This document shows positions 50,131 to 57,249 of a DNA stretch of 64,000 bases, one piece after another. The notes under the pieces are model-generated. The model worked only from the letters and a program-made list of their open reading frames with translations, was not told the origin of the DNA and did not search any database. The first letter of the stretch is position 1; each line of letters opens with the position of its first letter. The DNA is from CAWCAW01 sp963714125 (GTDB taxonomy: Bacteria > Actinomycetota > Acidimicrobiia > Acidimicrobiales > UBA8190), in contig OY970234.1 in the NCBI GenBank assembly GCA_963714125.1, forward strand, positions 1,488,001 to 1,552,000, in the 5' to 3' direction. The translations under genes and the position numbers were made by a program.

Positions 50131-50763
50131 ATGACCGCTCAGCCGCAGACGGCTACCGCGATGGACGAGATGACCTCAGAGCCAACCGGCGATGGGGAGG
50201 CGCGCCCTATGCGTGCCGACGCCCGCAGGAACTACGAGCGCCTCGTCTCGGCGGCACGCGAGGTCTTCACCACCAGTGGTGGCGACGCATCGATGGAGGC
50301 CATCGCCAAGCACGCCGGAGTGGGGATCGGCACGCTCTACCGGCACTTTCCGACCCGGATCGCGCTCGTCGAAGCCGTGTATCGCACCGACGTGGATGAG
50401 CTCGTCGAAACCTCGGAGCGCCTGGTGGCGCAGTGCGAGCCATGGCCTGCCGTGGTGGGATGGCTCCAAGCCTTCGTGCGCTATTCCCAAGCCAAAAAGA
50501 CGTTGCTCACTGAGCTGCACGAAGCCTTTGAGAAGAACCCTCAGCTGAAATCGGTATCCCGGGGGCGTATCGAAGGAGCCCTCGCCGCCGTGCTGGAGCC
50601 GGCCCGGCAAGCCGGGGTGGTCCGTACCGACGTTGATGCGTCGGACTTGATGCAACTGCTCAGCTCGATGTGCATGAGCGCCACGGTGACGGCCGCCCAA
50701 AGCGAGCGCCTTCTCCTCATGATCCAAGACGGTCTTCGTCCCCCCGTGGAGTACCCGGGCTGA
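50131..50763 (+). CDS. TetR-family regulator of the divergent exporter
   Basis: This protein of about 210 residues has a polar start, then the TetR helix-turn-helix 'NYERLVSAAREVFTTSGGDA' and 'MEAIAKHAGVGIGTLYRHFP', and a C-terminal region ('SDLMQLLSSMCMSATV') like that of the SbtR/YcnC-type group. I start at ATG 50131; two earlier Met codons are in frame (50092, 50122). It is divergent from the MFS exporter and probably controls both genes through the palindromes at 50051-50089. A drug-like inducer is expected. Confidence 0.92.
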   Translation: MTAQPQTATAMDEMTSEPTGDGEARPMRADARRNYERLVSAAREVFTTSGGDASMEAIAKHAGVGIGTLYRHFPTRIALVEAVYRTDVDELVETSERLVAQCEPWPAVVGWLQAFVRYSQAKKTLLTELHEAFEKNPQLKSVSRGRIEGALAAVLEPARQAGVVRTDVDASDLMQLLSSMCMSATVTAAQSERLLLMIQDGLRPPVEYPG

Positions 50764-50789
50764 AGCAGGACGGCTCCCACCCGGCCGGT

Positions 50790-51296
50790 TCAGGCGTCGG
50801 GCAGCGCCCAGTTGCGGTCGGGGTACTGCGGAGGCACGTTCATGGGCTCGGTGGGCACCCACCCGCTGGCGGCCAGGTCCTCGAGAACGTGCACCATGTT
50901 GTAGGTGTCTTCCTCGTAAGAGAACTTTCCGTCGCCGGCGTAGCGCAGCCGTGAGTACGCCGACTGGGTATAAGGCGTGCCATCGGCCCGGGCGCCGGGG
51001 ATGATTTGCGTCCACTTCACGACGACGTCGTCACCCTCTATGGCTGTGAACTCGACGGGGAACTTCCAGTCCCCGAGTCCCACCATCGAGTGAGCCAGCC
51101 AATGGGTAATGGCTTCCTTTCCTTCAATGCGACCCCAGGCTCCGTCCACGTAGACGGCATCGTCGGTGTAGAAGTCGGCCAGAGCGGCAAAGCCGTCGGG
51201 CTCGAGGCCGTCGTCGATGCGGCGCCGGAGCTCGTGATACCGGTCGATCACGGCCTGAATCTCGTCACGGGGATGAGGCTGATGGGGTGGGGTCAT
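50790..51296 (-). CDS. SnoaL-like (NTF2-fold) protein
   Basis: This 168-residue protein has an NTF2-like cone fold: 'DEIQAVIDRYHELRRRIDDG', then 'GFAALADFYTDDAVYVDGAW', 'GKEAITHWLAHSMVGLGDWK' and 'VEFTAIEGDDVVVKWTQIIP'. SnoaL-like members include polyketide cyclases, isomerases and small-molecule binders. The Asp and His that might act as catalysts cannot be fixed from sequence alone. It is convergent with the TetR gene, 26 bp apart. Confidence 0.88.
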   Translation of the reverse strand: MTPPHQPHPRDEIQAVIDRYHELRRRIDDGLEPDGFAALADFYTDDAVYVDGAWGRIEGKEAITHWLAHSMVGLGDWKFPVEFTAIEGDDVVVKWTQIIPGARADGTPYTQSAYSRLRYAGDGKFSYEEDTYNMVHVLEDLAASGWVPTEPMNVPPQYPDRNWALPDA

Positions 51297-51521
51297 GGCC
51301 AGCGAGGGTAGCCCGACGACTGACGTACCCGTCGGGCTACTGCATGGTAACTAAGCCGAAGCGCCACCAACCGAGTTCCACCGCCTGTCGCGTGGGCGCA
51401 GCTCAAAGCGTGTTACGTAAGAATCCCGCCGTGCGTGGTCCTTGTTCGGCGGTCGGGTGCTCCTTGGGAGTTGTCATCAAAATTGGTGAGGCATCGAACA
51501 AAAACCAGTGGAAAACACTTC

Positions 51522-51551
51522 TTGACTGGCGCCGCGAATAGTCCTTACCCT
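51522..51551 (+). promoter_or_regulatory. Candidate promoter of the secreted-protein gene at 51586
   Basis: TTGACT at 51522-51527 and TACCCT at 51546-51551 are 18 bp apart and lie 35 bp upstream of the start codon, with an AT-rich leader between. The stretch before it is also AT-rich for this genome. Sequence match only. Confidence 0.5.
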
Positions 51552-51585
51552 GAAGAAAATTACTAACCAACCTTCAGGGGGACTC

Positions 51586-52110
51586 ATGCAGAAGCTGCGT
51601 ACACCGATCCGAGCATTGGCCGTCGTAGGCCTTGCTGGTTCCATGACTGCGGGCGTCATGCTGGCGACGGCTGGCAGCGCCGTGGCAAAGGCCAAGGGCA
51701 AGACCCCGGTCGCCGCAACCTGCACATCAAGTGTCGCATCGACGACCATCACTGCGGCGACAAGTGGACAGCCGATTTCCGCGTTGCTCAGTGGCTGCTC
51801 GGGTGGCAAGAGCAGCCCGCAGGGCGTGGACACCATCACCGAAAACGGCAGTGACAGCGGTGGCACCGGGACGATTCTGTGGACGGACAAGAAGACCACC
51901 ACCTTCACGTTCACTAACTCGACGAGCGGGACCACATTCTCCTGCCCGACGTTCCTCAACCAGACTTTCTTCTACAAGGAGATCATCACCACAACCGGCC
52001 TGGGCGGGAACGCCAAGATCACCGCAAATGGGACTTCCGACGTTTGTGTCTACGGCGCCGGGTCTGACGGCACCGTGTACGAGGCCCAGGTGGGCTCCGG
52101 CACAATCTGA
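51586..52110 (+). CDS. Secreted Thr/Ser-rich protein of unknown function
   Basis: This 174-residue protein has a signal peptide with core 'ALAVVGLAGSMTAGVMLATA' and an Ala-x-Ala cleavage site near residue 34. The mature part is rich in Thr, Ser and Gly with four Cys ('ATCTSS', 'LSGCSGGK', 'FSCPTF', 'DVCVYG'), suited to a disulfide-braced beta-sandwich. It shows sequence similarity of style, not clear homology, to the secreted protein at 52472. AGGGGGAC lies upstream of the ATG. No function can be given. Confidence 0.7.
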   Translation: MQKLRTPIRALAVVGLAGSMTAGVMLATAGSAVAKAKGKTPVAATCTSSVASTTITAATSGQPISALLSGCSGGKSSPQGVDTITENGSDSGGTGTILWTDKKTTTFTFTNSTSGTTFSCPTFLNQTFFYKEIITTTGLGGNAKITANGTSDVCVYGAGSDGTVYEAQVGSGTI

Positions 52111-52188
52111 GCCGACGGGGTTCGACCTCTCGGTAGCTTTGAAACCTTGAGGTGACAGTCGAAAGACTTCAGAAGAATGGCAAGACTG

Positions 52189-52230
52189 ACAGAAGCGGTC
52201 CCCGGGTCACCGGGGGCCGCTTCTGTATTT
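52189..52230 (+). terminator. Rho-independent terminator of the secreted-protein gene
   Basis: ACAGAAGCGG at 52189-52198 is repeated inverted as CCGCTTCTGT at 52217-52226, and inner bases (CCCCGG/CCGGGG) extend the stem, apart from one bulged or mismatched position. The run ATTTT follows. It lies about 80 bp after the stop at 52110. Confidence 0.8.
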
Positions 52231-52471
52231 TCGGTCGGTCCGTCGCTCGCCGTCTGCTGCATGTCGGTTCCTTGAGGAGATGGCCTTCGAGTACACCCAA
52301 CCGCACTCGTCGTTGCACCCACCCTTGAGAACTTCCATGGTCACCACATGCACCTATCCCCAGCTGATCCTCAGCCCAAAAGAAGCGAAGATGATCTGCG
52401 TCGAAATCAAGCGACCGCAGGGTGCGTGACTTGGTTAGGACATACGGGGACCATCCAATCAAGGGGGATGT

Positions 52472-53086
52472 ATGAGTGCTTCAAGGAAGTTGGTTATGAG
52501 CGTGTCGGCCGTAGCTCTGTCGATCGGCATGCTTGCGACCGTCGATTTGACGAGTGCCTACGCAGGCTCGCCGCCCGTGGCCGGTACCGGCACGCTTTCA
52601 TGTAGCTCGGCCGCCGGCTCGCTCAAGTTCGCTCCGCCGCTGAACTTCACCGGAGGATCATCTGAGACAGCCAAGGTGAAGGTGAACTTTGGATGCAGCG
52701 CCAGCGGAGGCAACGTGACGACGGCTGGCTTCGTCGGCAAGGCCAGCGGCACCATCTCGACAAGCAGCAACAACTGCACCAGTCTCGATGGCACCGAAGC
52801 CGTTACCGGATCGCTCACCATCAAGTGGACTGGTAAGGATGGGAAAGCCAAGCTGGACACCAGCACGGTGACGCTGACGTCCATCACCGGTGATCCGGCC
52901 GGGGCCAACGGCAATGCCGGCTTTACGTTCTCGCACCAGACGGTCTCCGGGTCGTTTGCGGGCTCGATTTCAGGTCAGATCGACTCCAGTGAGAGCGCAG
53001 GAACTTTGGCCGGCACCACGGGGTGTGGAGCGAAGCATGGCCTCAAGAAGATCGGCATCGTCACTGGTTCAGTCACACAGCCGTAA
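52472..53086 (+). CDS. Secreted Ser/Thr/Gly-rich protein of unknown function
   Basis: This 204-residue protein has a signal peptide with core 'VMSVSAVALSIGMLATVDLT' and a cleavage site near 'SAYAGS'. The mature part holds four Cys and beta-strand repeats such as 'LKFAPPLNFTGGSSETAKVK', 'VTGSLTIKWTGKDGKAKLDT' and 'TVSGSFAGSISGQIDSSESA'. The look is like other small actinobacterial secreted beta-sandwich proteins. GGGGG lies before the ATG. It is the second of two secreted unknown proteins in a row but has its own upstream terminator, so it is probably transcribed alone. Confidence 0.72.
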   Translation: MSASRKLVMSVSAVALSIGMLATVDLTSAYAGSPPVAGTGTLSCSSAAGSLKFAPPLNFTGGSSETAKVKVNFGCSASGGNVTTAGFVGKASGTISTSSNNCTSLDGTEAVTGSLTIKWTGKDGKAKLDTSTVTLTSITGDPAGANGNAGFTFSHQTVSGSFAGSISGQIDSSESAGTLAGTTGCGAKHGLKKIGIVTGSVTQP

Positions 53087-53261
53087 GCCTTAAATTGGGC
53101 GCATCTCATTGAGGTGAGTCCATCGCACGGAGCGGGCCGGACGATGTGTCTGGCTCGCTTCTGCGCGCCGTGGTGCCAAGCTCCGACATGAGGGCCCTTC
53201 GGACCAGTTGTTCGCAGCGCCCCTCGTCGTTTGTATCGTCGCCCTTGTGGCCGGGCTGACG

Positions 53262-54089
53262 TTATTGGCGGATGGGCTCGCCGTTTTCCGCGTTCGCGAG
53301 CCCTTGGCGCCAGTAGGCCTTAGGCGAAATCTCGTCGGAGGAAAGTCCGCGTGCCTCCAGCGACTCGCGAATGGCTCGGACCACGTGGAACTCGCCGGCC
53401 ACATAAGCGTGGCGTGACGCGGCCGCGATCTCGATGCCCTCAAGAGCCTTCAGGAGTCCTGTCGATTGCCCGGTGGGGCCCCCGTCGCGAGTGATGAAGG
53501 TGACGGTGATGGCATCGGTATCCGGAAACTCGGCGCCGATGGCGTTGGCGTCGTTGGCGCTGTCGACCTCCAATACGGCGATCGCTCGGTGTCCTGGAGC
53601 CAGGGCTTCGAGCATGGCGCCGGTGGCCGGAGCGAAGGTGTCGTCGCCCACGAAAAGATGCCAACCAGCATCAGGATCGAGGAAGACTTTGCCTCGGGGT
53701 CCGATGGCGGTCATGACCATCCCCGGAGTCGCATTGGCGGCCCAACGAGCCGCCGGACCTTCTCCATGCAGCATGACGTCGATGTCGATCACGTGCCTTT
53801 GGGGGTCGAATCGGCGGATGGTGTACCGACGTCGAGTGAGCCACTCGCCTCGGTCCATGATGTCGAGCATGAGGTCCTGCCCCGCTGCGCACGTGAACTG
53901 GGCCAGGCTGTATCCCGGCGAGGCTCCCACGCGGATCCGTCGCACACTCGGGGCCAGGTCCATCACCTCGACGATCTCCAGCCCGTAGGCCCCGATGCCA
54001 AGACGCTCGGCGACGGCCGCCGTCTGAGGCGAGACCGTGACAGTTCGGGCAGAGTGAGACGGATCAGTGGCGGTTGGATCAGGACTCAT
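53262..54089 (-). CDS. Siderophore-interacting flavoprotein
   Basis: This 275-residue protein is of the SIP/ViuB type that releases iron from ferric siderophores using NAD(P)H. 'LTRRRYTIRRFDPQRHVID' has the FAD-binding R-x-Y-T pattern. 'GPAARWAANATPGMVMTAIG' and 'GKVFLDPDAGWHLFVGDDT' follow, and 'HAYVAGEFHVVRAIRESLEA' with 'KAYWRQGLANAENGE' is the C-terminal SIP signature. It has no signal peptide and is cytoplasmic. No siderophore transport genes are nearby. It may form an operon with the FAD oxidoreductase 43 bp upstream. Confidence 0.9.
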   Translation of the reverse strand: MSPDPTATDPSHSARTVTVSPQTAAVAERLGIGAYGLEIVEVMDLAPSVRRIRVGASPGYSLAQFTCAAGQDLMLDIMDRGEWLTRRRYTIRRFDPQRHVIDIDVMLHGEGPAARWAANATPGMVMTAIGPRGKVFLDPDAGWHLFVGDDTFAPATGAMLEALAPGHRAIAVLEVDSANDANAIGAEFPDTDAITVTFITRDGGPTGQSTGLLKALEGIEIAAASRHAYVAGEFHVVRAIRESLEARGLSSDEISPKAYWRQGLANAENGEPIRQ

Positions 54090-54131
54090 GGCGCCAAGCG
54101 TAACGGCAACGTAGGTGCTGTCCAGCCCTCG

Positions 54132-55268
54132 TCACGACCACGCGCGGTCAAACCACCGTCGGATTCGCGAGGTGCCGAATTCGTCTTTATCCGAGGCGAT
54201 CTGTTGTGAGGGGCCTTCGAGGTCGCCGACGGGGGCTTGCCCCGTCAAGAACGTGACACTGACCCGGGCCACCTGGTCATGGCCGAACTCGAGGTAACAC
54301 ACTCCCTGGCCGTCGTAGGTTCGCGCCGGGCCATTAGCTCTCAGTTTCGAGATGATCTGGTGCGCCACGACCGAGGCTTGACCTTCGGCGAAGACACCGG
54401 CTTTCGGCGTTCCGACGCTCGTCACATCGCCTACGGCATACACATCCGCGAACGCGGTCTCCAGTGTGCGCGCATTGACGGGGACCCATCCATCTACGGT
54501 CAAGCCTGACTCTTGCACCACAACGGGGGCCTTGTGCACGGGAACCCCGAGAAACAAGTCGTAGGGCATCTCCGACCCGTCGCTGAATACCGCGACATGG
54601 CGCGCCGGATCGAGGCTGGTGACCAGACGTTCGGGATGCCACTCGATCCCGCGTTCGGCAAAAGCCACGAGCAGCGCTTCGGACGCGGCCGGTGACGGAG
54701 GGATGGGAACGCCGAGCGGCATGACGAGGGATATCGACGAGGCCTGGCGACGGCCCCGCTCCACCAAAAAGTCGTGAAGGAGTAGCGCAGTCTCACTGGG
54801 CGCCGGGGGACATTTGAACGGGGTCGACGTGACACCGACGATGACATGTCCACCGTCGAAACGCGCCAGCACGTCACGCACGCCGAACGCCCCGCCCACG
54901 GTGTAAAACTCATGCCCTGCTTCGACGAGACCAGGAGTCGCCGACGGGTGAAGGTCAGCTCCCAAGGCTACAACAATGATGTCTCCATCAAAAGCGCCGA
55001 CATCGGTCTCGACGTGTTTGGCGACAGGGTCGATCGAGGTGATGGTCGCCCGAACGAACCGCAGCCCCGGTTTGTCGATGTCGCCATAGGGGTGGAACAC
55101 ATCGGAAGGCAGCTTGCGTCCGAACATGACGTCGAGCTTTGAGAACCCGAAGACGAAGCCGTCGCTTTTGTCGATGAGCACGATGTCGAGCTCGGGGCCG
55201 AATGCCTCCGACAGCAGCGTTGACAATTCGAGCCCACCAAAGCCCGCTCCCAGCACCAGAATCCGCAT
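54132..55268 (-). CDS. FAD-dependent oxidoreductase, sulfide:quinone reductase-like
   Basis: This protein of 378 residues begins with the dinucleotide motif 'MRILVLGAGFGGLELST' and has the fold of the NADH dehydrogenase/SQR/flavocytochrome c family: 'VLIDKSDGFVFGFSKLDV', 'DIIVVALGADLHPSATPG' and 'FADVYAVGDVTSVGTPKAGV', the second dinucleotide site. Cysteines of true SQR that react with sulfide are not clearly present; the only candidates are 'TPFKCPPAPSE' and one near the end. So a quinone or other acceptor role is inferred, not proven. I start at ATG 55268, the GAGFGG-proximal Met. It lies directly upstream of the siderophore-interacting protein gene on the same strand. Confidence 0.85.
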   Translation of the reverse strand: MRILVLGAGFGGLELSTLLSEAFGPELDIVLIDKSDGFVFGFSKLDVMFGRKLPSDVFHPYGDIDKPGLRFVRATITSIDPVAKHVETDVGAFDGDIIVVALGADLHPSATPGLVEAGHEFYTVGGAFGVRDVLARFDGGHVIVGVTSTPFKCPPAPSETALLLHDFLVERGRRQASSISLVMPLGVPIPPSPAASEALLVAFAERGIEWHPERLVTSLDPARHVAVFSDGSEMPYDLFLGVPVHKAPVVVQESGLTVDGWVPVNARTLETAFADVYAVGDVTSVGTPKAGVFAEGQASVVAHQIISKLRANGPARTYDGQGVCYLEFGHDQVARVSVTFLTGQAPVGDLEGPSQQIASDKDEFGTSRIRRWFDRAWS

Positions 55269-55412
55269 CGGGCGAAATTTAGCGAGTCGATCGCGTCCCT
55301 GCTGTATCGACGCCACGTGGCGCATGAGCGGCGATGAAGCCGACCGCGACGTTAGGGCGTGCCGGCCCCCGGATCGATCGTTTACAACCGGATGGGACCT
55401 GAACGCCTGCGT

Positions 55413-56705
55413 TCAGTCGGCCTGGTCCGCCGCGTCGTGCGCCACTGACGACCGCGATGCGGCGGCCACCTTGCGGGCCTCGCTCCACGCCGCCGGGGTG
55501 TTGGCTTGGCGGGCACGGGCAACGGTATCGACAAGCTCCTGCTCGACTTGTTGTGCTTCATCGGCCGTCTGGGCGGTGAGACGGGCATCGTCAGCGGCTT
55601 TGCGGGCGCTCTCGATGTTGTGTTCCATCGTCGCTCTCGCTTCGGCCGCGGCCTGGCCCGTGTTTTGGGCTTCCTCGGCTGCTTGACGTGCGGCTTGCGC
55701 CGTTTGCTCGGCCACCTGCTGGGCCTGGGCGAGTGCGGTTTGCGCCTCGTCAGACGCCTGGGCGGTGACGCGGGCTACCTCAGAGGCTTGCTCGGCGGCT
55801 TCGGCCTGTTGGTCGGCGTTCTCTTTTGCTTCGTCGGCGGCTTGCGCAGTGAGGCGAGCCGCCTCGGAGGCCTCTTGCGCTGCCAACGTTTTCTGTTGCG
55901 CGGCCTGTTTGGCGTCGGCGGCGACGTGCATGGTCTGCGCCATCTCCGACACAACGTATGCAGCTTGCGAGGCTTCGCGCCATGCTTCGGGCGTATCGAC
56001 CGTACGCGCTCGGGCAACGGCCTTTTCGGCTTCCTCGGCCCAATCGTGACTCCCGTCCTGATTCACGAACGGAACCTCACTGATCGGGTCTGTTGCTTCG
56101 ACGACCACCGGGGCGACGGCTTCAGCGGCGACCACTACCGGCTCGACGTACTCGGGCTCAACAGCCACTACCGGCTCGACGTACGCGGGCTCAACAGCCA
56201 CCGGCTCGGCATACTCGGGCTCGACATATTCGGCCTGCACTGTTTCAGTGGCGACAGGCGCGGGCTCAACAAGAACCGGTTCGAAGGACACCGGTTCGAA
56301 GGACACCGGTTCGAAGGACACCGGTTCGAAGGACACCGGGGCAAACGACTCCGTCGCGGCCGTCACGTCGACGGCAACAGGTGACTCCGGCCGAGGGTCA
56401 ACAGGATTGGCAGTCGTGTCGGTGGAGTTCGACGTGGCATTGAACGTCTCAATGATCTTCAGCGTGTGCGGCGTGATGGGTTGTGTTTGATCCGTCCACG
56501 CCGATCCGTCCCAGTATCGGATGGAAGCAGCATCGGTGGGGTCGAAATACCACCCGGCAGCCGGAGCGGCGTCGTTGGTGGCGGCCACCTCGTCGGACAA
56601 AGGGGGCCCTTGATCCGGGGCATTGGCTCCGTTTCCCGTTGCCGACGAATCTATCCCCAGCCAGCTCACTAGGGGATCTGGTTCGATGCTCTCTGGTGCG
56701 TTCAC
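55413..56705 (-). CDS. DUF2510 protein with repeat linker and long coiled coil
   Basis: This 430-residue protein starts with a DUF2510 module (residues 50-75: 'GWYFDPTDAASIRYWDGSAW'), a short beta domain found in actinobacteria. A Pro/Val/Glu-rich linker follows, including four tandem 'SFEPV' units. The last 200 residues are an alanine- and glutamate-rich coiled coil. Two related segments, 'VARARTVDTPEAWREA' at about 232 and 'VARARQANTPAAWSEA' at about 396, bracket it. No membrane helix is present. It may be a structural or scaffold protein; function unknown. It is 144 bp upstream of the FAD oxidoreductase on the same strand. Confidence 0.75.
   Translation of the reverse strand: MNAPESIEPDPLVSWLGIDSSATGNGANAPDQGPPLSDEVAATNDAAPAAGWYFDPTDAASIRYWDGSAWTDQTQPITPHTLKIIETFNATSNSTDTTANPVDPRPESPVAVDVTAATESFAPVSFEPVSFEPVSFEPVSFEPVLVEPAPVATETVQAEYVEPEYAEPVAVEPAYVEPVVAVEPEYVEPVVVAAEAVAPVVVEATDPISEVPFVNQDGSHDWAEEAEKAVARARTVDTPEAWREASQAAYVVSEMAQTMHVAADAKQAAQQKTLAAQEASEAARLTAQAADEAKENADQQAEAAEQASEVARVTAQASDEAQTALAQAQQVAEQTAQAARQAAEEAQNTGQAAAEARATMEHNIESARKAADDARLTAQTADEAQQVEQELVDTVARARQANTPAAWSEARKVAAASRSSVAHDAADQAD
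56276..56335 (-). repeat. Four tandem 15-bp repeats encoding SFEPV
   Basis: CCGGTTCGAAGGACA occurs four times in a row from 56276 to 56335, exactly 15 bp each, inside the coiled-coil protein gene. The identical DNA sequence suggests the number can change by slippage or recombination without breaking the frame. Confidence 0.9.
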
Positions 56706-57249
56706 GGGTGGGCTCCCCTCAGGGCAGATGCCAAGGCTTCAAGACGTCTACCTCTGTGTCGTCAGGGCGGTGCGTCCTCTTGAGGCGTTCACGAAGAGCG
56801 TCAGCGTCGAACTGACGCTCAGTGATGATCTGGAGCTGGGAATTCGGGCCGACTGCGTTCCGGCGCCGGACCAGCCGTGAATTCGCAACGGCAGAACGTG
56901 CAACGAACGATAAGTGACGCGCCACAGATAAAGAGCGCGCGAGCGCCGTATTTCGTGATCGTTGTCCTTTCTGCCCGGCGCCGGAAGTGACCGGAAACGC
57001 GTCGTCAAGCACCCGGAACGAACCGTGAGAAATGGTGACCACACCCGTTGTCCCTTGGATGGCGGAGAGCGTTGCGTGTCGACTGGGGGTGTCACTACAA
57101 GACGCGGATTGGTACGACCACCCTGCTAGACAACTCCGACTCCTCGGTTTTGGCTGATTTTGCGCGCCATTGGTTCAGTAAGCGCGCTTCGACACTGACC
57201 GGTGGGGAAGAAGGTTCGAGACGATGGTGACCACAGGAGGCAGCTGGTG
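56706..57249. other. Intergenic region between the divergent coiled-coil and lectin/repeat genes
   Basis: About 540 bp with no gene I can support. A 107-codon frame on the minus strand and shorter ones on the plus strand cross it, but none has a good start or known motif. It should hold promoters for both neighbours; the stretch around 57030-57060 is comparatively AT-rich. Confidence 0.45.

Noticed and set aside
56719..57042. 107-codon minus-strand frame in the gap before the lectin gene
   Set aside because: No ribosome site, no motif, and Arg-rich composition typical of shadow frames.
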